Source: Prevotella sp.
GTDB lineage: Bacteria > Bacteroidota > Bacteroidia > Bacteroidales > Bacteroidaceae
DNA length: 64,000 nucleotides
Reading direction: 5' to 3'
NCBI GenBank assembly: GCA_017554145.1
Contig: JAFZIZ010000021.1
Coordinates: 1-64,000, forward strand
The notes below the pieces were generated by a model. That model was not told where the DNA came from and made no database searches. It saw nothing but the letters and a program-made list of their open reading frames with translations. This document shows positions 26,926 to 34,656 of this stretch, piece after piece. The position numbers were made by a program, and so were the translations under genes. Within the stretch, counting starts at the first letter, position 1; each line of letters starts with the position of its first letter.

Positions 26926-28362
26926 CTACCTCCTGACTTTATGGTTTTGTCTCTTCTCCTCACTCTCACAAGCCTCAATCTCTCCATCGGCGTCGAGATC
27001 AATGCCGGAAGTGACATTTCTTGTCTCATCGGTCTCATCAGCTGCAAGGCGGCCTTCCTCTCTTTCCAAAAGCAGTTGCTCATTCCAGTCTTTTCCCTTG
27101 AAAGGGATTTCACGCACTGACTGTGTGTCCTGCGTTGAAGTGATGCCCAGAAATGCCCGTAAAGAGGATCGGAAATCTTTATGCAGTGCCTCCGCCTGTT
27201 TCTCCTGTTCTTTGATGTCTCCGTCAAAGCATAAGCGGCTCTGGCGCATAGACATGGTTTCTTCCCATGCGGATTCATATTTGGCATACTTCTCCTTTAC
27301 AGAGTCGGGTAACAGATCTATATTGCCGTTGGCTAAATCTTGAGCAAAGGGCAGGGAATCGAGATAAGGTTTTCGCTCTGGCGTTTCTTTGATATTGAAA
27401 CGCACCTGCTGGTGCAGCTCGTTCCTGAAATTCTCGGTGAACTGCCGCCCGGCAAGGTCGTTGTCAAAGCAGATATGGTGCAACGCTGTGGGTGTCTGTT
27501 TCAACATTCCACGCATCTGACCCACTGTGGGATTACCGCCAGTAGAGACGAAGATGGCTTTGTTCAGTTCGGGTTTATCCTTCATATGCAACTGATAATA
27601 GGACATGGCATCGTAGGCGGACTCAAACCAATAGACATGTTTGGCTTCGGCCAACCCGCCTTTGCCTAATTGGGCTATCCACAGCCCTTCGGAACTGTTG
27701 CTGCCCATCGCCTTGCCTTTATAGCCGGAACTGCCATCTAGTCGGGGGCGGCCTCGTTCTTCCAAGCCAACAACGTTGTCGTTTCCTGGCACATACATGG
27801 GGAAAGACAGATTGGTATAGGTCTTGCCTTGTGCCTGTGCTTCTTTGGTGGCAAGGATGAAATGGGCGCTGAACGCTTTCTGGGTATCAAGGCTGATGCC
27901 TCTGGTCACAAAAAACGGATAGAACTTCTTGATGCTGTCAAAGTCATACTTGCGGAATGCATGGATGCTGTATTCATTGAGATTAAAAGGCTTTGCTTCT
28001 TTCTGAAACCCAACAATGACTCCTCGATGCTCGTTGGGAACATTCAGCAACGTACGGCATACTTCATTCACCAGATGGTCTGGATTGGTACAACGGACGT
28101 GTTCCGGGAACATACTTGGAAAGGTCTTGATGAGACTGATGAGATTATAGGTTTTCTGTTCTGGAGGACGGAAGCAACTGGTGCCGTGATTGGTCACGAT
28201 AAACTTGTCACCATGAATGCGACGGCCATTGCTGTCGTGACGGACATACGAGGGATAACGCAGTCCGTCACGACGGTTCAAGGTGTAACCTGCGTGAACA
28301 AGGACATCCTGAATGTTTATCCTGTCAAGATAGTCCTGATAGGTAAGGTCGTTGTCACTCAT
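26926..28362 (-). CDS. TOPRIM-domain DNA primase-like protein
   Basis: This 478-residue protein begins at MSDNDLTYQDYL; the longer frame upstream is inside the next gene. The N-terminal half resembles the DUF3991-type module common beside TOPRIM in Bacteroidetes mobile elements (YKGKAMGSNSSEGLW). The TOPRIM core has the catalytic Glu in VYWFESAYDAMSYY and the metal-binding pair in ICFDNDLAG. No CHC2 zinc finger is present, unlike the primase at 60550. The tail is acidic, then basic, ending QNHKVRR. Likely roles are priming the transferred strand or a related nucleotidyl or nuclease reaction in the recipient. Confidence 0.75.
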   Translation of the reverse strand: MSDNDLTYQDYLDRINIQDVLVHAGYTLNRRDGLRYPSYVRHDSNGRRIHGDKFIVTNHGTSCFRPPEQKTYNLISLIKTFPSMFPEHVRCTNPDHLVNEVCRTLLNVPNEHRGVIVGFQKEAKPFNLNEYSIHAFRKYDFDSIKKFYPFFVTRGISLDTQKAFSAHFILATKEAQAQGKTYTNLSFPMYVPGNDNVVGLEERGRPRLDGSSGYKGKAMGSNSSEGLWIAQLGKGGLAEAKHVYWFESAYDAMSYYQLHMKDKPELNKAIFVSTGGNPTVGQMRGMLKQTPTALHHICFDNDLAGRQFTENFRNELHQQVRFNIKETPERKPYLDSLPFAQDLANGNIDLLPDSVKEKYAKYESAWEETMSMRQSRLCFDGDIKEQEKQAEALHKDFRSSLRAFLGITSTQDTQSVREIPFKGKDWNEQLLLEREEGRLAADETDETRNVTSGIDLDADGEIEACESEEKRQNHKVRR

Positions 28363-28381
28363 TGGCTTCACTCCATTTTGT

Positions 28382-30022
28382 TTATCTTCCCATTCCGTGT
28401 CCGTAGAGACCTTGGTTAAGTCCTGCTTCAAAAGCTCGGGAAGCGATGTCTTGAGGAGAGTCCACACCTGGCTTGACGAGGATCCGGCCAGTGCCATGCA
28501 CCTCATGGTACACATCAGGTGCAAAGTGTGGATGTTTGATATGCTCTACATTATGGGCAATGTCAGCACCAATGTAGGTGGCATCACGGGCTGCCGTGAG
28601 ACCTGCGGCCAGGAAGGCACCGAGGTTGAAGCCCTGACGCATCTCAGGACGGGTCTTCATATCGACCTCTTTGAACACCTTCGACATCATACGCATCCGC
28701 TGGTAGTCATCGACGGCCATAAACTTGTCATACTGTTTCTGGCTGATTTCATGGGAGATGACCTGACCATTGATAACGGCACTCATGCGATAGGTGACAT
28801 CGTTTTTCCTGTTCTCTTCCGAGCTTTGACTTTCTTCTTCCGTTTTCTGCAGCAGCACCTTCTCCACCCAGATGTCTCCAACCTCCACGGCTCGTCCGTG
28901 TTTGCCCTCTCGATACCAGCCCTTACGCTCGTCTTCATCATCAAGGTCTGCTCCGTTGACATAGCCTTGTTCCGGGTTCATGGTGGGGGCAAAATGTTGT
29001 TGTTCCTGCAAGGGATCTGGAATGGCCTCAAACTGCTGGCTCATCTCCTGCTGTTGCTGTATGAACGACTGTTCCACTTCCGGCTTCAGAGTGATGGCAA
29101 TATGGTCAGTGCTGTTAAGCATGTCCTTGGTGATGGAATCTTTGAAGTCACCGCTAATGACATGATTTAGGATGTCAAGGCGTGACTGCAAGGATGCCTT
29201 CTTCAAGGAGTTATCAGTGAGTTTCTTGACTTCATCCTCCGTCAGGTCATAGGCGAAATCTTGTTGGGCACCAGAAGACTGGATGGTAAGAAGCTTCTTG
29301 TCCGCATCGATGATGATACCATGGGATGCCAGGACTTCCTGCCATTTCTCATTGGAGAAGTACACATCGGAAGTGATGAGTTCCTTGTAAGGCTTGGCAG
29401 GTTCAGCTGGACGGGGACGGGTCAGCACAGGTGGGAAGTACGTCTGTAAGTCCTTCAGCGGATCTGATACCTGTTGGGCGGATTGCTGACCGCCTTTGTA
29501 ATAATAGCCATAACCGCCACTTTTCATCTCGCCAGGCCTCTGACGACCGTCAGCATGTTCAATAACCATCGGCACATCACCATATCGGCGAATATGGAAG
29601 CCTGGCTGGTGACGAGGTGCCCATCCGAGAAAGCCTGGGCCAAAAGCATGGGGAGGCATGGGAAACGGCCTGCCATATTCCTCGGCTCCGGCTCTATAAC
29701 CATGCAAACCCATGACGACACGGCCATTGACATTACGGGCAGCGACAAACGATGACGGCAAATCAAAGTCTTTACCGATGATGCCATTGAATACATTATA
29801 GGCTTTCTTATTGGCGTAGTTGGTGCCGCCTTCACCCAGGGCACGGAACTGCTGCTCACTGATGTCATAGCTCAGCAACGGTGAGTCATGTCCCTGGACA
29901 AGGAGCTTGTACTTCCCGTCTTCAACGGCAAGCTGTGCGTTCATGCCATTCCTGCGCAACAGGTCTTCCAACTGACGGGAAAGTCGGCCTCGGTACGGAA
30001 GCGATTCTGAACGGATGCTCAT
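28382..30022 (-). CDS. Unknown multidomain conjugative-element protein
   Basis: This 546-residue protein starts at ATG 30022 (MSIRSESLPYRG); an upstream ATG would run through the small gene at 30048. It contains at least three repeats of a small module built around 'W/QxxL...G......Y.L....SYDISEQQFRAL' (about 20-60, 240-310 and 430-470). Each repeat has an acidic helix (SYDISEQQ, AYDLTEDE, SHEISQKQ). A Gly/Pro/His-rich middle and a C-terminal helical part end GLYGHGMGR. The repeated module resembles DUF3945-type units of Bacteroidetes elements, but I cannot name it. Confidence 0.65.
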   Translation of the reverse strand: MSIRSESLPYRGRLSRQLEDLLRRNGMNAQLAVEDGKYKLLVQGHDSPLLSYDISEQQFRALGEGGTNYANKKAYNVFNGIIGKDFDLPSSFVAARNVNGRVVMGLHGYRAGAEEYGRPFPMPPHAFGPGFLGWAPRHQPGFHIRRYGDVPMVIEHADGRQRPGEMKSGGYGYYYKGGQQSAQQVSDPLKDLQTYFPPVLTRPRPAEPAKPYKELITSDVYFSNEKWQEVLASHGIIIDADKKLLTIQSSGAQQDFAYDLTEDEVKKLTDNSLKKASLQSRLDILNHVISGDFKDSITKDMLNSTDHIAITLKPEVEQSFIQQQQEMSQQFEAIPDPLQEQQHFAPTMNPEQGYVNGADLDDEDERKGWYREGKHGRAVEVGDIWVEKVLLQKTEEESQSSEENRKNDVTYRMSAVINGQVISHEISQKQYDKFMAVDDYQRMRMMSKVFKEVDMKTRPEMRQGFNLGAFLAAGLTAARDATYIGADIAHNVEHIKHPHFAPDVYHEVHGTGRILVKPGVDSPQDIASRAFEAGLNQGLYGHGMGR

Positions 30023-30047
30023 AGCACTTGTTACTTGTGAGATAACA

Positions 30048-30263
30048 CTAGTTGGAGAGGCTCTCTTCAAAGAGTTCGTCACGGTAGGCCATGAAAGCCT
30101 GTGCTGATGCTTCACTGTTGGGATCCAGCAACTTCTCCTTACAATAGCGCTCATAGTCTTCCGTCAGTTCATCGGATTGCTGGGTCACGAAGTCCACTGC
30201 GGAAATGTTGCCCTCCTCATACTGCTCACGGAGGTCATCGTAATCAGGATAGTTCTTTTCCAT
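30048..30263 (-). CDS. Small acidic unknown protein
   Basis: This 71-residue, strongly acidic helical protein (MEKNYPDYDDLREQYEEGN ... YRDELFEESLSN) starts at ATG 30263, since the longer frame adds only noise. It has many Glu/Asp and Tyr residues, no Cys and no membrane segment. It lies between two genes of the same operon with short gaps, so it is probably expressed. DNA mimicry as an antirestriction function is conceivable because of its charge, but nothing else supports it. Confidence 0.6.
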   Translation of the reverse strand: MEKNYPDYDDLREQYEEGNISAVDFVTQQSDELTEDYERYCKEKLLDPNSEASAQAFMAYRDELFEESLSN

Positions 30264-30312
30264 ATTGATTCGGTTTTTATTTGTGAATAAGTTATTCCTT
30301 GTTTTACTGGTG

Positions 30313-31200
30313 TCACCGCACAAATTGACGCTGTTCTTCCTCTACTTCGCCAACCTGAGGCTGTAAAACCTGCTCTTGCTGAGTATCCGGCTCTTGGAAG
30401 GTCATGCCATTCTGTTTGGCCAGACGTTCAAGAGCATCCATGATGTCTTTGGTGAAGTTTTCCTCAGACACGTAAGATAACCTGCCGTCTTGGTTGACCC
30501 AACAACCGTCATTGCCGAAAGAATATTTGGGCAGTGTGCGCCTGACGGTATTCTCCCACTGGGCTGCCGCACCGGGGATGACAAAGACACCTGTGTCTGT
30601 GAAAAGGTCAACGCCAATGGTGACAGGAGCTTCACAGCCTCGCTCAGCCGCTTCCCTGACGGTTATAAGGTCACCATCCCAGATACGCAGCAGGTCATCA
30701 CCGGAAATGTCATACTCCATTGCAACTGCGGTTAGGTTTTTGCCGATGGCTGGAGTGGGAACATAAATTACAGTATTCGTGTCTTTATCAAGTTGTACAA
30801 AAGCTTTGATACGTTGTGTGTCCTCGACTCCTTCTTGGGTAATGAAGGTGTCATTGATGTCTGCAACGATGACCTTGCCTTCCATGAGCGCGTTTTTCTG
30901 TTCCTCACCGAAGACAGCAAGATTGGCCTGTTTGAACCTCGGGTAGAATACGACATCAATACCTTCTTCTGTATCAACCAGGGAAAACTTGGCATAGCCA
31001 CGGGTAACACCAAATGGCTGCTCAATACTGATCGGCAGCAAAGGCGATTTTCCTCCTCTTTCTATCGTCTCATGAACGAAATCAGGGAGGTCATAAATCA
31101 TTTCCTCGGTCAAGCCGAACTCGCCAAGGATGTCAAGAGGATAGTCCTCACGGTAGAATTTCTTTTCTTCCATATAGTCGGTGAATTGAGATTTTGACAT
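30313..31200 (-). CDS. DUF4099/DUF3945-like mobile-element protein
   Basis: This protein of about 295 residues probably starts at ATG 31200 (MSKSQFTDYM); a TTG at 31248 is the longest option. The first half follows the DUF4099 pattern found in Bacteroidetes conjugative proteins (LGEFGLTEEMIYDLPDF, SPLLPISIEQPFG, GIDVVFYPRFKQA). It runs into a DUF3945-like segment (FGEEQKNALMEGKVIVADI). The C-terminus is Gln/Glu-rich and ends EEQRQFVR. It is the first gene of the minus-strand block, so its promoter should lie in 31201-31400. The function is unknown; such proteins often accompany mobilisation genes. Confidence 0.65.
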   Translation of the reverse strand: MSKSQFTDYMEEKKFYREDYPLDILGEFGLTEEMIYDLPDFVHETIERGGKSPLLPISIEQPFGVTRGYAKFSLVDTEEGIDVVFYPRFKQANLAVFGEEQKNALMEGKVIVADINDTFITQEGVEDTQRIKAFVQLDKDTNTVIYVPTPAIGKNLTAVAMEYDISGDDLLRIWDGDLITVREAAERGCEAPVTIGVDLFTDTGVFVIPGAAAQWENTVRRTLPKYSFGNDGCWVNQDGRLSYVSEENFTKDIMDALERLAKQNGMTFQEPDTQQEQVLQPQVGEVEEEQRQFVR

Positions 31201-31248
31201 GGCAAAATTAGAGGGCATATCAAGTGTGATTATTCTATATGCGCTCAA

Positions 31249-31700
31249 AATCGTGATATTTGACCGCGTTTCTTTTTATTGGTTCTAACAAGTAAGGCCA
31301 TTAGTACCAATAATTGATCTTCGGCTCAAAATAGTGGGATTGTTTTGCCTGATTTCCTTAGGAGCATAATTGTGATTTTATCTTTGCCGCAAGGTGGCGG
31401 AGATGGTTGGCTTGTACTGTCTGGTAAACTCATCCTTATCGCGGAAATGCCAGAACAACAGAGAAATTCGCTCGAACGCTTCCTTCTCTTGATGTATGCA
31501 ACAGATGCAAGGGAAATTCAGACATACAAACAAAGTAGCGCATATGATTGCGTAGAAACATAAAGCGCCATTTAACAACAACCAATGATGTGTCAATATT
31601 TTGAAAGATTTTTTTGGCTATAAAACCTGCAAAAAGTGTTGCTTTTAGCAAAGATTATTGCTCAAAATTTTGATATATCACAGAAAATGATTACCTTTAC
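31249..31700. other. Divergent intergenic region
   Basis: This 452-base gap separates the minus-strand block from the + strand M23 gene. It has a strong -7 element, TATCTTTG, at 31379-31386 (+ strand), without a clear -33. CAAAATTA at 31203-31210 is a -7-like element (TAATTTTG) on the minus strand just outside the gap, but it lies too close to the start at 31200 to be used with that start. A 72-codon frame at 31345 starts with TTG and lacks coding character. Control sites for both directions probably lie here. Confidence 0.3.
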
Positions 31701-32354
31701 ATGAGAAAAACGACATTGTTATTAGCTATGTGCTTGGGCCTGCATTTTATGGGCAATGCACAACAACGAGAAGCGGCACCTTTCAACACGATTGGCAAGA
31801 CGCAGACAAAAGAAATAGTGAGCGAGCCGACTGTAACGGAAACCTCTGAAGCAGTAGATGCCGACTCATTAAACGAGCAGGAATCAATGGGATCCGATAC
31901 GACTACATACTATGTGCCTCTGATGGTGTCACTGCCATTGAAGGAGATAAAGGTGAACTCGCCCTTTGGAATGCGGCGAGATCCGATGAACAGAAAGAAA
32001 AGCCGCATGCACAACGGGCTTGACCTGAAAGCGAAGTTTGAGAATGTCTATTCGATGTTCCCAGGCACGGTCATAGCGGCATCCTACTCATTAAGCGGTG
32101 GGTACTATGTCACGGTGGATTATGGTGTATGCACCTGTTCATTCCTGCACCTGTCTAAGATTGAAGTTTCCAAAGGGCAACGTGTAAGTGCCGGACAGAA
32201 GATTGGTGTCAGTGGCAACACCGGCAAGCGGACAACTGGACCGCACTTGCACCTGTCCTGTAAATGGAGCGACACGGGGAAATATTTCGATCCCAAGGTG
32301 CTGCTACGGTTCATTACTAACGAATTGCTGAAATACAGCAAAACATGTTTATGA
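31701..32354 (+). CDS. Secreted M23 (LytM-type) peptidase
   Basis: This 217-residue protein has a signal peptide (1-20, MRKTTLLLAMCLGLHFMGNA), an acidic linker and an M23 domain (about 75-205). Its zinc ligands are visible in MHNGLDL and PHLHLSC, with SPFGMRRDP at the start of the domain. It would cut peptide cross-links in peptidoglycan in the periplasm. It is the third M23 domain in the element but the only one with a standard signal peptide. A 52-residue membrane protein gene overlaps its last 10 bases. It is on the + strand and so outside the main operons. Confidence 0.88.
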   Translation: MRKTTLLLAMCLGLHFMGNAQQREAAPFNTIGKTQTKEIVSEPTVTETSEAVDADSLNEQESMGSDTTTYYVPLMVSLPLKEIKVNSPFGMRRDPMNRKKSRMHNGLDLKAKFENVYSMFPGTVIAASYSLSGGYYVTVDYGVCTCSFLHLSKIEVSKGQRVSAGQKIGVSGNTGKRTTGPHLHLSCKWSDTGKYFDPKVLLRFITNELLKYSKTCL

Positions 32355-32503
32355 TGATGGGAGTTGTACTGATCATACTATTCATCGTGTTTGTCCTAAA
32401 CAGACTTGGCAAAAGACATAAAAAGAAAAACCGGACAACCTGGCATGGGAAGTCCGATTGGGAAAAGGAATGTGATGATGGTGGAAAGTTCTTCGGATGG
32501 TGA
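32345..32503 (+). CDS. Small membrane protein coupled to the M23 gene
   Basis: This 52-residue protein starts at ATG 32345, inside the M23 gene, and stops at TGA 32501-32503. It has one membrane helix (GVVLIILFIVFVLN, about 6-19), then a Lys/Arg-rich stretch (GKRHKKKNR) and a C-terminus DDGGKFFGW. The 10-base overlap implies translational coupling. Its 3' end is the left part of a 100-bp direct repeat whose second copy, at 37241, carries the same bases with stop codons in frame. Confidence 0.6.
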   Translation: MFMMMGVVLIILFIVFVLNRLGKRHKKKNRTTWHGKSDWEKECDDGGKFFGW

Positions 32504-32572
32504 TGCCTTTCATTCGAATGGCACCCTCTGTCAGTCATTATCAAACACTTCCATTGATGCGCATTTTTTGCC
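32474..32572. repeat. Direct repeat copy A flanking the defence operon
   Basis: These 99 bases match 37241-37340 with three substitutions and one missing base. The copy spans the 3' end of the small membrane protein gene (DDGGKFFGW) and, on the minus strand, the last codons of a gene like the one at 37305 (GKKCASMEVFD, here continuing ND before the stop). It marks the left edge of the inserted module. Confidence 0.9.
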
Positions 32573-32757
32573 GTCAAATAGTGTCGCATGACTATTGAGG
32601 TTATAAGATGAACTTGTCATGTTGTGCGTTTTGTGACCCAAACAAGTGTAGCGTTTTGATTGAACTCAACCCTCCATATGCCTTATTTCGGTACAAGTAT
32701 GCTAATATCGGAGATACTTATCGATTACTTTGTGACAGCTAAATAACTATTTGCCTC

Positions 32758-32865
32758 TCACTTGTTTTTAAATTTGGCCATCTTCAATTGAGTATATGTG
32801 ATCATAGCGGCTTGCTGTTGATGTTTCAATTCAATCCCTGGACAATTCCAATGCTTTTGTTTCAT
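32758..32865 (-). CDS. Basic microprotein downstream of the OLD-like gene
   Basis: This 35-residue reading frame (starts MKQKHWNCPG, ends KMAKFKNK) shares one base with the stop of the preceding microprotein in a TAATG overlap. It is basic and Gln-rich with a helix-forming pattern (ELKHQQQAAMITYTQLK). The overlap and position behind a same-strand operon support expression. Its shortness and unknown family keep confidence low. Confidence 0.35.
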   Translation of the reverse strand: MKQKHWNCPGIELKHQQQAAMITYTQLKMAKFKNK

Positions 32866-32957
32866 TACAATCCCAGAACTCTTAGGAAGTTATCAATATA
32901 GATAAGAAAAATCATCGTAAGACCAATTAAAATTACAGAGTAATTTCTTATAATCAT
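32865..32957 (-). CDS. Single-helix membrane microprotein in the defence operon
   Basis: This 30-residue frame (MIIRNYSVILIGLTM ... RVLGL) starts 16 bases after the stop of the OLD-like gene, with an A-rich leader (AGATTATTTGAA) before its ATG. It is almost wholly one membrane helix with basic residues at the start and near the end. The next frame starts on its stop codon. Small membrane-damaging or membrane-anchoring peptides occur in several defence and toxin systems, which is suggestive only. Confidence 0.4.
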   Translation of the reverse strand: MIIRNYSVILIGLTMIFLIYIDNFLRVLGL

Positions 32958-32973
32958 TTCAAATAATCTTTAA

Positions 32974-34656
32974 CTATAATTCTGTCTTCCCATTCCTCTC
33001 AGCATCCATAATTTCCTGTATCCTGTCAAACACGTATGAGAACTTTTCTAGTTGTTTATCAGTCATCAGTCCCTTACCACAGTCATCAGCCATATTGCGC
33101 TTCAACCTCTCCTTTGTCCATATCTCGGTCAAAGCTTTAAATCGCATAATATATTTCAGAAATACAGACCTTGGAAAATAATCTTCAATATTGAAGTTAG
33201 TTATACCTTTTTTGCAAGGGGGATAAGTTGTATACCAAATACCATCTTTTTTTCTTGCTTTTCCAAATGAAACAGTTGGATAATCCTTCCCATCGGCAAA
33301 TACCTCTTTAATAGCTTGCCAACCCGCGCCATCAGCATCAAAGAAGGCGATCATCATTTGACCGGCCTTTGGTTTAAATTTTGCCACTAATGTAGGTATG
33401 TTGCTGGCTCCATTACATGGTAGATAAGAAAAGTCCATATGAGTATAACGGCCTGCTTTATTTAAGCTTTTCAGTGCGGCTGAAAGAATTTGGTCATCCG
33501 TCTTCCCCTCTACCACCAGTACGGTTTTATTAGAAGCCAAAAAGATATTCTGTTCTTGAAGTGACCAGATATTGTTTGTCAACGCAGATACAATCTGCTG
33601 CTTGTTTTTATCAATGACAGCTGCATGGCCATCTGGTTGACAATCGAGCATAATGATTGACTCTTCTGGAAATTTAGCAGTTAGCGTCGGTGAATGCGAT
33701 GTCAAAATATTTTCTCTGTTGGCCGTCTTCTCAAAATACTCTTTAAGTTCGGCCTTCCGTGCAACGTGTATATGACTGTCTGGTTCGTCCAACAGGACTA
33801 TCGAACGTTCATCGGCAATAGCCTCCAGTATAAAGAACACAACCATCAACTTCTTTTCGCCTTCACTTAGCATATTGGCGTTTATACCGTCATTAAAAAT
33901 AATATTTAGGTCTTTGATTATCGGACGTGCCCCATTCCACTGGTTGAACAGGGTAAATGGCAAATTGCTACCAGGATTCAACCGGTGAATAGGTATATTC
34001 CCTTTTTCATCTATAAAGGGGGCAATTTGTCTAATATAGAACGTTGTTGGATTATCTTGCCATCCCTCTAGTTTTTTATTATCAAAGTGTATTGTTATGC
34101 CATCAATTCTGTTAACATGTAAGGTTTCTGCTAAGAAGAAGTCAAAGGCAGGCACCTGTTCACGACATACTATCATAATAAGTAGAATAATATCCCACAA
34201 ATCTTTGTCAATGAACACCATTCTTAAGTCATTTCTTCCTCCGGCACTTATCAGCTTGTCAATGTAATCTGCAAAAGGCTTTTGATAGTACAAATCTTTC
34301 ATGCGCATATCTTCACCACTATAGTTACAGATGATACGCGACGGCAAATAGTTTGTCCGAATAACATCATATCCAACTTCTATTCCGTTCACTCTCGTTT
34401 TGACTACACCATTTCTTTGGCTTATTACCACCCTAACGCCATCTATCCTATAATTTAATCCAAAATCAAAACTAATTGTTCCCTCAGGGTTATAAAGCCA
34501 GCCAAATATATAACTGATAGCCTCTAAGATACTGCTCTTACCAGAACCATTATTCCCAATAAGTACATATGTATCCAGTCCCTGCTTGAAATTAATATCT
34601 AACCCCTTCAGATTCTTAAAATCCGAAATGATTTTAAGTCTTGTAAGTTCAATCAT
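32974..34656 (-). CDS. OLD-family ATPase with TOPRIM nuclease domain
   Basis: This 560-residue protein has an SMC/OLD-type ATPase: Walker A IGNNGSGKSS (33-42), signature LSEGEKK, Walker B SIVLLDEPDSHIH and a following His switch LTSHSPT. After about residue 370 comes a TOPRIM domain with the catalytic Glu in VLVVEGKTDD and the Asp pair in FFDADGAGW. OLD proteins are ATP-controlled nucleases found in phage defence (OLD itself, Gabija, PARIS-related). The ATG overlaps the stop of the methylase-specificity gene by 4 bases (ATGA). It is probably the nuclease or abortive effector of that operon. Confidence 0.85.
   Translation of the reverse strand: MIELTRLKIISDFKNLKGLDINFKQGLDTYVLIGNNGSGKSSILEAISYIFGWLYNPEGTISFDFGLNYRIDGVRVVISQRNGVVKTRVNGIEVGYDVIRTNYLPSRIICNYSGEDMRMKDLYYQKPFADYIDKLISAGGRNDLRMVFIDKDLWDIILLIMIVCREQVPAFDFFLAETLHVNRIDGITIHFDNKKLEGWQDNPTTFYIRQIAPFIDEKGNIPIHRLNPGSNLPFTLFNQWNGARPIIKDLNIIFNDGINANMLSEGEKKLMVVFFILEAIADERSIVLLDEPDSHIHVARKAELKEYFEKTANRENILTSHSPTLTAKFPEESIIMLDCQPDGHAAVIDKNKQQIVSALTNNIWSLQEQNIFLASNKTVLVVEGKTDDQILSAALKSLNKAGRYTHMDFSYLPCNGASNIPTLVAKFKPKAGQMMIAFFDADGAGWQAIKEVFADGKDYPTVSFGKARKKDGIWYTTYPPCKKGITNFNIEDYFPRSVFLKYIMRFKALTEIWTKERLKRNMADDCGKGLMTDKQLEKFSYVFDRIQEIMDAERNGKTEL

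Noticed and set aside
31345..31563. 72-codon + strand frame in the divergent gap
   Set aside because: It starts with TTG, has no clear coding character and overlaps a promoter-like element.
31669..31699. TTTG, 19 bases, TACCTTTA promoter match
   Set aside because: Spacing is perfect, but transcription would begin after the M23 ATG at 31701, and that start is needed for the signal peptide.
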